The notes under the pieces were generated by a model. The model was not told the origin of the DNA. It did not search any database and was given only the letters and a program-made list of their open reading frames with translations. A stretch of 37,008 nt of DNA. Origin: Methylophilaceae bacterium (lineage in GTDB: Bacteria; Pseudomonadota; Gammaproteobacteria; Burkholderiales; Methylophilaceae). Shown in pieces: positions 24,083 to 32,521 of the stretch. The position numbers and the translations under genes are program-made. Location: positions 1 through 37,008 of the forward strand of contig CANCPF010000020.1 in NCBI GenBank assembly GCA_947379975.1, written 5' to 3'. Each line of letters starts with the position of its first letter. Position 1 is the first letter of the stretch.

Positions 24083-24567
24083 GTAAATCAGATTCAATGT
24101 TATTAGCCTGTGCAAAATTTGTTAAATTTGTGCTGAGTAATAACTTTACAGAATTAGAAAGAAAACTCTTCGCCAAGATGTTGGTAGAGGGTTTCAGAAA
24201 AGCTCATGATCAAGCAGAATCAGAATTTGGGAAGGGAAAGTTTTTGGGCCATCTGTATTGGACTAAAAATGCTCTTGAGCTCTTGGGTCATAACTTAGCA
24301 ATAAAAAAATCCTTATCTGATAATCTAAGGCATGAACATTCAGTGCCATTGATTTATCTGGCTGAAAATATTCTTTTTAAAATGCCGAAGGTAGCAACTG
24401 AATTAGATATTTTTGAAAAAATAAAATATTTTGGAATAGTTGTAATCATGACCAGAGATGAAGATTCGGCGTTGAAATTGAAAAGCAAGATGCCCGATAA
24501 TTGGGATCGGCAAGATATTTTTGCAAGATATGACGATCTTAAATCACAGATTGTTAAAAGAGATTAA
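24079..24567 (+). CDS. Hypothetical protein, 162 aa, second of a coupled pair
   Basis: The frame begins inside the stop of the upstream gene. It contains AKMLVEGFRKAHDQAESEFG, HLYWTKNALELLG, and NLRHEHSVPLIYLAENILF, a phrase (L-x-x-EH-x-x-PL) seen in several mobile-element proteins of unknown role. It is soluble and lysine-rich. The umuC remnant begins within 35 bp of its end, showing that this pair was placed directly against decayed DNA. Confidence 0.7.
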   Translation: MSKSDSMLLACAKFVKFVLSNNFTELERKLFAKMLVEGFRKAHDQAESEFGKGKFLGHLYWTKNALELLGHNLAIKKSLSDNLRHEHSVPLIYLAENILFKMPKVATELDIFEKIKYFGIVVIMTRDEDSALKLKSKMPDNWDRQDIFARYDDLKSQIVKRD

Positions 24568-24598
24568 TTCAGATAATCACAATAAGCGCCGGAACAAC

Positions 24599-24847
24599 TA
24601 CGCTAAGGCTGGAGTAAGCTTGGGCGACTTAATACCAAGAACTTCAGCGCAGTTTGATATGTTTGCGTCAGGGCAATCAACCAGTCGAAGTACAAGTCTC
24701 ATGAGCACCATCGACCGAATTAACAGTAAGATAGGGCGTGAGTCGATTAAGTTAGCCAGTGAAGGCTTTGCTATGCTGTGGAAGATGAAGCAGGGGAATA
24801 AGAGTCCTAATTTCACGACTAGGTGGGACGAGTTGGTGGTGGTTTGA
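24599..24847 (+). pseudogene. 3' fragment of umuC (copy 2)
   Basis: The frame from about 24599 reads YAKAGVSLGDLIPRTSAQFD, then MSTIDRINSKIGRESIKLAS and EGFAMLWKMKQGNKS, ending TTRWDELVVV. This is the last about 82 residues of UmuC (YxKAG.xLxDL, ...ATIDRIN...GR, LASEG, TT.WDEL). The catalytic part is missing and the frame upstream belongs to unrelated sequence, so it is a fragment, though not frameshifted. Its end overlaps the 3' end of the convergent 571-aa gene by 29 bp. Confidence 0.85.
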
Positions 24848-26534
24848 ACAAAATCTCTATGATTTTTAATGAGTTCAAGAGATCAAAACTGATTGCTTCA
24901 ATATGTTTGTGAGGGGTTTTATGTTTACTTAAGAGAGAACACTTTATGGCTTGCGCCTCCTCGCCAGATGAGTGGGCGGCTAGTTTTGCTCTTAAATTAT
25001 TGAGATCTAAAAGCGGATTGACAGCCTCATCAATTACATCAGGTGGAGTGTTTTTTAAATTTAAAATTTCTTTAAGTAACTTGATTGATCCGATGCTAGG
25101 CTCTAATACAAGATTTAATTCTTTGGCAATTCTCTTCAAATAACTTTTTTCAATGCTCTCGACAACAACTTTTGCTAAGAGCAATATCGTGTCAATCCAA
25201 ATTTTTTGAGAGTTAGTTAATGGATAATGAATTTGGTTAATAAGGCTTGGCTCATGCAATTTAAACCATTCATAATTTGAAGCGCCTAAGTGAAATGCAT
25301 AGTCTTTTAGGTCACGTAAATTATCTGGCTCACTATCAAATTCTCCTAAAAAACTGTTTAAGAGTGTTCTTTTTGAAATGGCGCCTTTAGGATTCTCATT
25401 AAAACTTTTCCAATAAACTTGCTCTTGAAAAGGAAGGTCGGCTAAATCGCAAATCAATGTGTGAATCTGACCAGCCTCATTGAAATCGTATTCGCGAAGA
25501 TACCAAGAATTTCTGCATGAAATTGATCTATTTTCTAAGGTATATTTTTCTGGATCGGACTTGTACTTGTCTAGGACAGATGCGTTGAAGAAAACTGGTG
25601 AAGTTTGAAATGGTAGATTTGAATCTGGCTGGAAGTATGACGCTGTTGCTTTGGGGTCGCAGCTAGATTCAATAGTCTGATTGTTCTTAAAGTCATTTAT
25701 TATGAAAGTTTCATATTTTTTTGGCTTATCTTCTTTAGCCTTTAGTATTGCACCGAGCTCTTCAGAGGTGAATTTTGGATAAACAATTTGGCATCCACGG
25801 ATGAATCCAGCCCCATCATTTTGACTGTGAAATTTGTAAAAAATATTGGTATTATCATCTGAGATACTTTCACATTCAGTGTGTTGCCATGCACTGAAGC
25901 CCTTGGGAATAAAGGTGTAATCGAATACTTGTAAAAGTACATTATCCGTTGCGGCCATCTGCAACTCTATAATTTCACGATTAATAGATACAACTGAATC
26001 TGAAAATGATTTACCTGAATCCTGTTGGACTTTAATTACACTTTCAATATCGCCATTAGTATCTAATCTACACCAAGAATTCTTTTCTCTAACCCAGTGT
26101 AAATCGTGTGCAAATAATAAAAACTGAGGCACTTCATAATAATTCTTATTTGGTAATCCATCGAAATGTCTCCGGTGGATAAGGTGTTTTGTGCCCTCAA
26201 TCTCTACACCACTGATTCTAAGTGATGGTTCGTTAAACTCGACTCTAGGTGGTTTCCCTCCGCCATATACCAACCCGCATTGCCAAGTATCATTTCCAAT
26301 ATCCCATTCAGGAATAGTTTTGAAATCTATCTTGCTAATTTCAGACTTCGGTATCAAAAAGGATTTAATAAAAACTTGTCCTTCATTGAAGCTCGACGCT
26401 TCAAGAAGTAAAGATCTATCTGTTTGTTGAAGTGATAATAATTCTAGAAAAAGTTCTTTTTCAAATTGCTCAACTCCATGGGAGTGCTGTTCATATTGAG
26501 GATACGAAAGATTGATTATCGAACTAGCACTCAT
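24819..26534 (-). CDS. Large hypothetical protein, 571 aa, partner of DUF2971
   Basis: The product is soluble, acidic and aromatic-rich. The N-terminal part is beta-like (VFIKSFLIPKSEISKIDFKT, WQCGLVYGGGKPPRVEFNEP), with VEIEGTKHLIHRRHFDGLPN and YEVPQFLLFAHDLHWV. The C-terminal 130 residues are helical (ILLLAKVVVESIEKSYLKRI). I recognise no domain. It starts three bases after the DUF2971 stop and is surely co-translated, so the two probably form one system. Its 3' end reaches into the umuC fragment. Confidence 0.8.
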   Translation of the reverse strand: MSASSIINLSYPQYEQHSHGVEQFEKELFLELLSLQQTDRSLLLEASSFNEGQVFIKSFLIPKSEISKIDFKTIPEWDIGNDTWQCGLVYGGGKPPRVEFNEPSLRISGVEIEGTKHLIHRRHFDGLPNKNYYEVPQFLLFAHDLHWVREKNSWCRLDTNGDIESVIKVQQDSGKSFSDSVVSINREIIELQMAATDNVLLQVFDYTFIPKGFSAWQHTECESISDDNTNIFYKFHSQNDGAGFIRGCQIVYPKFTSEELGAILKAKEDKPKKYETFIINDFKNNQTIESSCDPKATASYFQPDSNLPFQTSPVFFNASVLDKYKSDPEKYTLENRSISCRNSWYLREYDFNEAGQIHTLICDLADLPFQEQVYWKSFNENPKGAISKRTLLNSFLGEFDSEPDNLRDLKDYAFHLGASNYEWFKLHEPSLINQIHYPLTNSQKIWIDTILLLAKVVVESIEKSYLKRIAKELNLVLEPSIGSIKLLKEILNLKNTPPDVIDEAVNPLLDLNNLRAKLAAHSSGEEAQAIKCSLLSKHKTPHKHIEAISFDLLNSLKIIEILFKPPPTRPT

Positions 26535-26537
26535 TTT

Positions 26538-27371
26538 TTACTCTTGGATAGAAATAGCGTATTTTTTTGGAATTTTTACTGCTCGTTTTACTTTGATTTC
26601 TGGAGCATATTTTAAGACTAATTTTTTTATTTTTTCATAAGGCCCATCACAACCAACAATTATTGAGGATATTGCCCCTTTAGGGAGTGTAAGAAGCCCA
26701 TTTGGATCAAAATGGTGGCCGCTTAGGAGAGGTTCATCAATTTCAGAGGATAGGATTAATCTATACTCTTTCTCATAACTCCAAACATCTGATTTAATTA
26801 GTAAGGGTGATAAAAGATCTCTTGTGCTTTCGGAGTATGTCTTAAGTGATGGATAATTAGTTTTATATCTGCATTTTAAGGCGGTAAACAACATCGATTT
26901 CTTTAAATCATATTCAATACATATACCAGTATGAGAATTTGCGTAGTGAGACCACATAAGTAAATTCTCTGGATTTGGACTCAAGCAATATATTCTATAT
27001 TTGGATTTTCTAACTACATCAACAATTGCCTCTGAAATTTGGTCTATGACGTGCTTGCTTCTTTGGGGGTCATTTAAAATTTTTCTTATCTCTTCATTTT
27101 TAGCTTGGGCAGGAAATAATTTATTGTAGGTTTTTATCGCCCATTTTTTGTGTAGATAATTCCCGATAAGGCTATTAGAAATAGTGTTGTCGAATTGAGG
27201 GCTACAATCCCATGGGTCGTTAAAAGATGAGGGTAAAGAGCAATAAATAGAGTTTGTTTTTAATAACTCTCGTAGACGTCCGAATTTGTATGGTTGCCAA
27301 TGATAGAGATACTTTAGCCCATTATTATGAGCATTATCTTCACCCAATGCTCGGCGGATAAATTTCTTCAT
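26538..27371 (-). CDS. DUF2971 family protein, 277 aa
   Basis: The family signature is clear: LYHWQPYKFGRLRELLKTNSIYCS at the start, PSSFNDPWDCSPQF, then YCLSPNPENLLMWSHYANSHTGICIEYD, and SYEKEYRLIL. DUF2971 proteins are widespread, often in islands and defence loci; their reaction is not established. The order of R/H, Y and E residues recalls ADP-ribosyltransferase folds, which I treat as speculation. AGGTTTCC... on the minus strand gives GGAAACC upstream, a weak ribosome site. It leads a two-gene operon with the 571-aa gene. Confidence 0.88.
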   Translation of the reverse strand: MKKFIRRALGEDNAHNNGLKYLYHWQPYKFGRLRELLKTNSIYCSLPSSFNDPWDCSPQFDNTISNSLIGNYLHKKWAIKTYNKLFPAQAKNEEIRKILNDPQRSKHVIDQISEAIVDVVRKSKYRIYCLSPNPENLLMWSHYANSHTGICIEYDLKKSMLFTALKCRYKTNYPSLKTYSESTRDLLSPLLIKSDVWSYEKEYRLILSSEIDEPLLSGHHFDPNGLLTLPKGAISSIIVGCDGPYEKIKKLVLKYAPEIKVKRAVKIPKKYAISIQE

Positions 27372-27736
27372 TTGGAAACCTTTTGAGATTTATGATCGCA
27401 TTGTAAGCCTTTTAAACTCTCTCAGCACTTATCTCTGTAGTGAGGAAATCGAGGGATTCGTCCAATTGAAAACTATAGTGAAATTTACGCTTTTGGACTT
27501 TCAAGCCCATCGCTAAAATCAGAAGCTGGTTGGGGCACTTTTTAGCACGGTTCAATCAATACCATTTTTTGACTCAAGGGTAGTGCGCTCTAGAACAGAG
27601 CCTCGACACTTTTAATCCGTTGATCGGGTGCTCTCAGTAGCACTTTCAACACAGCAAAAATAGGAGCTTTAACTAGTTTTTACAGTGAAAATCACTCTCT
27701 GGTACTCTCAAAATTCAGCGTTAATTTATCAAAAAT

Positions 27737-27761
27737 TAACCGTTACTTAAAGTAACGGTTA
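27737..27761. repeat. Perfect palindrome with GTTAC-N5-GTAAC core (copy 4)
   Basis: TAACCGTTACTT, A, AAGTAACGGTTA: 12+1+12 bp perfect inverted repeat, 120 bp inside attR and near the arm-type repeats, where it might bind a protein that shapes the recombination complex. Confidence 0.7.
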
Positions 27762-27806
27762 TATTCAAAACTTGAACGCACTAAAATCACCGAGAAATTA
27801 AACCTG

Positions 27807-27825
27807 CTTCCACATTTACTTCCAC
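27807..27825. repeat. Right arm-type repeats (CTTCCACA, TTTACTTCCAC)
   Basis: CTTCCACA (27807-27814) and CTTCCAC (27819-27825, preceded by TTTA) match the left cluster, including the TAAA/TTTA extension of its inverse copies. They are 58-76 bp inside attR. Confidence 0.6.
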
Positions 27826-27882
27826 GGTTTTTATTTTGTTCAATAAGCTATTGATTCATATTATTTAATATTTCTTGAAACT

Positions 27883-27892
27883 ACTCATAATC
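27883..27892 (+). other. attR core (10-bp direct repeat)
   Basis: ACTCATAATC repeats the attL core at 2664-2673. Upstream sequence (TTGAAACT) is element DNA and downstream is the tRNA 3' half. Confidence 0.85.
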
Positions 27893-27928
27893 CGTTGGTG
27901 CTGTGTTCGACTCACAGGGGGGCCACCA
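27883..27928 (+). pseudogene. 3' half of host tRNA-Ile2(CAU), split by the island (attR)
   Basis: From the anticodon loop onwards the sequence is a perfect tRNA 3' half: anticodon stem TCCGT, variable region, T-arm CTGTG/CACAG, acceptor GGGGGCC and encoded CCA at 27926-27928. It complements the 5' half at 2631-2673 (GGCCCCC). Upstream of the loop there is no D-arm or acceptor strand, so no tRNA can be made here. Confidence 0.9.
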
Positions 27929-27936
27929 GTAACGAT

Positions 27937-27969
27937 AAGGCTGACAGAAATGTCAGCCTTTTTCTTTTT
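27937..27969 (+). terminator. Original terminator of the host tRNA-Ile2 gene
   Basis: AAGGCTGACA and TGTCAGCCTT pair around GAAA and are followed by TTTCTTTTT. It lies 8 bp past the CCA of the split tRNA. It probably also ends transcripts of the convergent M24 peptidase gene. Confidence 0.85.
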
Positions 27970-27978
27970 AAGCCTTAT

Positions 27979-28671
27979 TTACAGCTCATGTAAGGTTTCA
28001 TCTTCAAAGTAGTAAATATTTTCATGTTTGAATCCATAACTCCCACTTATTAACCGAATGTGTGGTTCAAGGGTAAATAATCCAGCCTCCAGAAGCGTAA
28101 TTTTTATATCAGGTACAATGAAATCCAGATTGCCCATATCTTGCTGTACAACATGGCCGAGATAATCTATTTGCTCAAATCCCAAGCGTTTGATTTCATC
28201 ATGCATTATTTGATAAAGCTCATTAAAAGTCATGTCTTTATGTGCAACTTTAAACAACGTAGCATGCAAATAACCTTGTGCATGCGCTCCTGCAATAAAC
28301 TCCAAATTAGATAATGGTGAGCGCCTAGCAACGCCATTTTCGACATAATAAGTCCGCGCATAATCACCGCAATAGCCTGCTATTGATGGATTTAAGTCGA
28401 TTGTGACTAAGTCATTTTCCTGAATTGGCCTATTGCTTGGTTCGTATTCGGTAGATGAAATGGCTAATAAAGTATGCTCGCCTGCCAATACAAGTGCGGG
28501 TAGGGATTTATACCAATAACCATCAACCCCAGCCTTGCGTTGTAAGTCATCGCATTTTTTAATTAAATCTATCTCAGTGACTCCAGGTCTAATGAATTCG
28601 GTAATGCTGTCCAATGTGTAGCGTGCCGCGTCCTGTACTTTCTGACAGAACTTTAATGCTTCAAAATCCAT
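27979..28671 (-). CDS. M24 family metallopeptidase (methionine aminopeptidase-like)
   Basis: The pita-bread fold metal ligands are visible: D in VTIDLNPSIAGYCGDYARTY (two Asp), H in YLGHVVQQD, E in FTLEPHIRL and E in FKHENIYYF. Members include Met aminopeptidases, Xaa-Pro peptidases and creatinases; at 230 residues this one has only the catalytic domain. The start at 28671 (MDFEAL) places AAGG at 9 bp; the ATG nine bases earlier overlaps that site. It is chromosomal, just right of the island. Specific substrate unknown. Confidence 0.85.
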   Translation of the reverse strand: MDFEALKFCQKVQDAARYTLDSITEFIRPGVTEIDLIKKCDDLQRKAGVDGYWYKSLPALVLAGEHTLLAISSTEYEPSNRPIQENDLVTIDLNPSIAGYCGDYARTYYVENGVARRSPLSNLEFIAGAHAQGYLHATLFKVAHKDMTFNELYQIMHDEIKRLGFEQIDYLGHVVQQDMGNLDFIVPDIKITLLEAGLFTLEPHIRLISGSYGFKHENIYYFEDETLHEL

Positions 28672-28839
28672 ACAATCCATCCTTATCAGTGTTCGTGTAT
28701 CAGCATAATATTTTTACAGGTTTTTGCAACAGCCACTTTAGCGCTTTGAGGATTTTAGCTCAGCCAATTAAGCTGGTCTGTTTGTTGCTTAAGAATTACT
28801 AGGCCTGAAGTTTTGAGGATATTAGTGAGGAATAAGGTA

Positions 28840-31614
28840 ATGAGTGCCAGCCATGTTAATTATGAAAAAACCATGCAAGATAACATTCGTTACTTGGGAC
28901 GAGTGTTAGGCGAAACTATACTAGCAAAAGATGGCGCTCATATATTTGGTGTCATCGAAGACATACGCCAAACGGCCGTCGCCTGTCATCGCAAGGGTGG
29001 TGAAGGTGCAAGTCAGCAATTAAGTAATCTGTTAAATAAGCTAACGCCGGATGAAACCATTTCTGTAGTGCGTGCTTTTAGCTATTTTAAACATTTGGTG
29101 AATATTGCTGAAGATATTAATTCTCAGCAGCAAGCGACTTTAAACGAGGACGATTTTCACCCAGGTATGTTGGCGCACTCTATGTCCAAAATGGTGCAAA
29201 GTGAACTCAGTTTTGAGAATATCGCTAAATTTTTCGAAACTGCCCTTATCTCGCCAGTATTAACCGCGCATCCCACTGAAGTGCAACGTAAAAGTATCTT
29301 AGATACCGAGCAAGCGTTATCGGCGTTACTCATGCAACGCGCAATGATAGTTTCAAAGAAAGAGTTAGAGCGTAATGATTTGATGATACGTGGCAACATC
29401 AGCGCCCTTTGGCAAACCAGAATGTTGCGATTTTCAAAACTTACGGTGGTGAACGAAATTGAAAATGCCTTAAGTTTTTATCAAATGACTTTCTTAGAAG
29501 TTATTCCTGAGCTGATGCAGGACTTAGAATTTACCATTAACAAACAATATGCGGCAGAGTTGAAACAAGAGTATCAGCTACCAAATTTCTTGCGCATGGG
29601 AAGTTGGATAGGTGGCGACCGTGATGGAAATCCGTTCGTAAATGCTACTACGCTTGCAACAGCCATTGATAAACAGGCCAGCACTGCCTGTGACTATTAC
29701 TTAAAAGAATTAGATGCACTCAGGCGTGAACTTTCACTCTCAACCCGCTTGGTGGATACCAGCCCAGAGTTGATCGCACTTAGTGAGCGCTCAACCGATC
29801 AATCACCACATCGTCAGGATGAATGCTACCGCTTGGCACTAAACGGCATGCACGCAAGAATGTTAGCAACCAGCAAACAAATCACTTCGCAGGCAGATTT
29901 AGACTTAAACAATGATGCTAAGCCTTATGCTCAGGCTGAGGATTTATTGCACGATTTAAATGTAATTTCTGATTCCCTTAAACAAAATCATGGCCAAGCT
30001 TTAATTTACCCGCGATTAGGCAAACTTATCAAAGCGGTAGATAGCTTTGGCTTTCATTTGGCAACGATTGATATTAGGCAATCCTCAGACGTACATGAAG
30101 CGGTTATTAAAGAGCTTTTTTTAAAAGCCGGCTATGACTTTAATTATGCCGAACTAGATGAAGCAGAAAAAGTAAAAACCTTGCTTGATGAACTAAAGCA
30201 GCCTAGATTATTGTTTTCACGCTTCCAAAATTATTCTGAATTAGTACAAACTGAAATGGAAGTGCTAAATACCGCACGTGATGTTCGACGCATATTTGGC
30301 GATAGAGCAATACAGCAATACATTATTTCGCACACAGAAACGCTTTCAGATCTGTTAGAAGTTGCACTATTGCAAAAAGAAACCGGTTTATTGAGAGGCG
30401 TTTGGGGCTCACAAAAAATTCAGATGGATCTGAATATTGCGCCACTGTTTGAGACCATCGCCGATCTGCGCGATGCACCCATGATTATGGGGCAATGGCT
30501 GAGTTTGCTTGGCATTCGCTATGTGCTACGTAACCAAGGAAACCAGCAGGAAATTATGTTGGGCTATTCAGACAGCAATAAAGATGGTGGCTTTTTAACG
30601 TCTAATTGGGAGTTGTACAAAGCTGAAATTTCTTTGGTTGAGCTATTTAATCAGGCAAAAGTTAAATTACGATTATTTCATGGACGCGGCGGCACCGTTG
30701 GCCGTGGCGGTGGCCCAACTTATGAGGCTATTATGGGCCAGCCGCATGGCACGGTTGATGGTCAAATTCGCTTAACTGAACAGGGTGAGATTATTGCAAA
30801 CAAATACTCTAGCCCTAAAGTCGGCCGTCAACACATAGAGACATTAATTGCCGCCACCATTGATGCCACCTTGTTTCCACAAGATGAATTAATCACCAAA
30901 AAACGCAGATCATTTGAGCATGTGATGGAGAATTTATCGGCCACTGCTATGACAGCCTACCGTGCGTTGGTTTATGAAACTCCAGGCTTTGCCGATTATT
31001 TTTTTAGTGCCACACCTATTTCAGAAATTGCTGAACTTAATATTGGTAGCCGTCCCACCGCAAGAAAATCGTCGCGTAATATTGAAGATTTAAGAGCCAT
31101 TCCGTGGGGATTCTCTTGGGGCCAATGCCGCTTGCTATTGCCCGGTTGGTTTGGCCTTGGGAGCGCAATTAAAGACTATCTCAGCGTAGAAGAAGATTTA
31201 AAAATAACACGTATACAAACCCTGAAAGAGATGTTTGATGAGTGGCCGTTATTTAAAACGCTGATAGCCAATGTCGATATGGTGCTGGCTAAAACCGATC
31301 TTGTGGTGGCTAAGCGCTATGCACAGTTGGTGAATGATGCGGAACTAAGAGAGTCAATTTTTAGTAGCATTGCCCAAGAATATCAGCTAACCGTGGATGC
31401 GGTTAATTTAATCATGAACAGTGATGTTCGGTTAAGCAGTAATCCTACCTTGGCTAAATCCATTAAAAATCGTCTGCCATATTTAGATCCGCTTAATCAC
31501 TTGCAGGTTGAGCTAATCAAACGCTTTAGAAATGGCGAAGAAGACGAGCGCATTAAGCTTGGCATACATTTATCGATCAACGGTATTGCTTCTGGGTTAA
31601 GGAATACTGGATAG
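28840..31614 (+). CDS. ppc: Phosphoenolpyruvate carboxylase
   Basis: Catalyses PEP plus bicarbonate to oxaloacetate, the anaplerotic entry to the TCA cycle and a key step of carbon assimilation in methylotrophs. The 924-residue protein has all signature motifs: VLTAHPTEVQRKS with the catalytic His, GSWIGGDRDGNPFV, FHGRGGTVGRGGGPTY, QPHGTVDGQIRLTEQGE, and the C-terminal SINGIASGLRNTG. The ATG at 28840 (MSASHV) has GTGAGG about 9 bp upstream; an in-frame TTG at 28813 is less likely. It is a single gene reading away from the M24 gene. Confidence 0.97.
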   Translation: MSASHVNYEKTMQDNIRYLGRVLGETILAKDGAHIFGVIEDIRQTAVACHRKGGEGASQQLSNLLNKLTPDETISVVRAFSYFKHLVNIAEDINSQQQATLNEDDFHPGMLAHSMSKMVQSELSFENIAKFFETALISPVLTAHPTEVQRKSILDTEQALSALLMQRAMIVSKKELERNDLMIRGNISALWQTRMLRFSKLTVVNEIENALSFYQMTFLEVIPELMQDLEFTINKQYAAELKQEYQLPNFLRMGSWIGGDRDGNPFVNATTLATAIDKQASTACDYYLKELDALRRELSLSTRLVDTSPELIALSERSTDQSPHRQDECYRLALNGMHARMLATSKQITSQADLDLNNDAKPYAQAEDLLHDLNVISDSLKQNHGQALIYPRLGKLIKAVDSFGFHLATIDIRQSSDVHEAVIKELFLKAGYDFNYAELDEAEKVKTLLDELKQPRLLFSRFQNYSELVQTEMEVLNTARDVRRIFGDRAIQQYIISHTETLSDLLEVALLQKETGLLRGVWGSQKIQMDLNIAPLFETIADLRDAPMIMGQWLSLLGIRYVLRNQGNQQEIMLGYSDSNKDGGFLTSNWELYKAEISLVELFNQAKVKLRLFHGRGGTVGRGGGPTYEAIMGQPHGTVDGQIRLTEQGEIIANKYSSPKVGRQHIETLIAATIDATLFPQDELITKKRRSFEHVMENLSATAMTAYRALVYETPGFADYFFSATPISEIAELNIGSRPTARKSSRNIEDLRAIPWGFSWGQCRLLLPGWFGLGSAIKDYLSVEEDLKITRIQTLKEMFDEWPLFKTLIANVDMVLAKTDLVVAKRYAQLVNDAELRESIFSSIAQEYQLTVDAVNLIMNSDVRLSSNPTLAKSIKNRLPYLDPLNHLQVELIKRFRNGEEDERIKLGIHLSINGIASGLRNTG

Positions 31615-31651
31615 CCCAACTATAAAGTGCTTAAATTTTAGTATAAATGAA

Positions 31652-31707
31652 GACTGCAACCTAAATATCTAAAGTGGATAGTTGCAGTCCGAGCGCTAAT
31701 ATTAGCG
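31652..31707. other. Inverted repeats between ppc and cytochrome b561 gene
   Basis: GACTGCAAC (31652-31660) pairs with GTTGCAGTC (31681-31689), and CGCTAATATTAGCG (31694-31707) is a 14-bp palindrome reaching the b561 stop. The genes converge here, so the hairpins may end both transcripts, although T-runs are weak. Confidence 0.4.
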
Positions 31708-32247
31708 TTTTGGCAGTATGCGCAATAGCGTATTGTCACGCATAAAGTAATGATGATATAAGGCGGCAACGGTATGCAGGCCAATCAGATAGTAAGCGAT
31801 AGTGCCACCAGTTTCATGCAATTCTTTCAACGTGTCTGCCAAGCTTTTATTCTCGCTAATAAGCGCCGGTAAATTTAGGCCGAAGAACGGAATTGGCTTT
31901 CCAGCAGCACTCAAAAAAAGCCAGCCAACAAATGGCAAAGCTATCATTAATAGATAAAGCCCAAAATGCACAGGTATCACTAACCACTTTTGCCAGCTTG
32001 GCGGTTCCGGATAAATGTGAGGCATAGAACCTCTAATAATGAATAACAATCGCAGCCAAACTAATGCAAAAACTGTCAGCCCAAGCATAAAATGCCACGT
32101 TTTTAGTGCTTCGCGGGTGTCGCTTCCTTTGGGGAAGTAATCTCGCAATTCTATGCAAGCAAACACTGCCACAATCAATACAAACATTATCCAATGCAGG
32201 GCGATCGAAACCAATCCATAACGATCTTTGGTGTTATTTAAAAGCAT
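31702..32247 (-). CDS. Cytochrome b561 family protein
   Basis: A four-helix, di-heme membrane protein that moves electrons at the cytoplasmic membrane, usually between quinol and periplasmic acceptors. Helices with His ligands are visible: SIALHWIMFVLIVAVFAC, TWHFMLGLTVFALVWLRLLF, VHFGLYLLMIALPFVGW and YLIGLHTVAALYHHYF. At 181 residues it has the usual length. AGGAG precedes two adjacent ATGs; the second (32247) has better spacing. It stands alone on the minus strand, converging with ppc. Confidence 0.93.
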   Translation of the reverse strand: MLLNNTKDRYGLVSIALHWIMFVLIVAVFACIELRDYFPKGSDTREALKTWHFMLGLTVFALVWLRLLFIIRGSMPHIYPEPPSWQKWLVIPVHFGLYLLMIALPFVGWLFLSAAGKPIPFFGLNLPALISENKSLADTLKELHETGGTIAYYLIGLHTVAALYHHYFMRDNTLLRILPKR

Positions 32248-32521
32248 CATTTTCTCCTAATGGCATACCTAACGTCACAATATCTACACGACAGTTAAAT
32301 ACATACTTCACCTTATACCCATAAATGATAGGCAAAATGATGCAGATCAACATAAGCATCATTATTGATTATGTATGCTCATAAAAGAATTGCTTTAAAA
32401 GTTGCCATTAATCCATAATGCTAGCGTAGATTTCGCTTAATTGCTTTAACTAGCCTTATTTAGTTTATTTAAGCGGAAATCTAGTATGCTTCATCACTAC
32501 TAAAAGAAGAAAGTGTTTTAG

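Larger units (their letters stand above)
27372..27882. other. Non-coding right end of the island
   Basis: No gene is visible. The stretch holds the fourth GTTAC palindrome (27737-27761), two arm-type repeats (27807-27825) and AT-rich sequence up to attR. It may also contain the promoter of the leftward DUF2971 operon near 27380-27420. Confidence 0.5.

Noticed and set aside
24521..24598. Upstream 26 codons of the frame containing the umuC fragment
   Set aside because: They overlap the 3' end of the gene at 24079 in another frame and do not resemble UmuC; they are chance extension of the fragment.
2631..27928. The split tRNA halves as a trans-spliced tRNA
   Set aside because: The halves are 25 kb apart, lack complementary extensions beyond the junction, and no bacterial trans-spliced tRNA is known to me. 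Splitting by integration explains them fully.
28614..28802. Small plus-strand frame between M24 peptidase and ppc
   Set aside because: Overlaps the start of the M24 gene antisense, no ribosome site, composition not protein-like.
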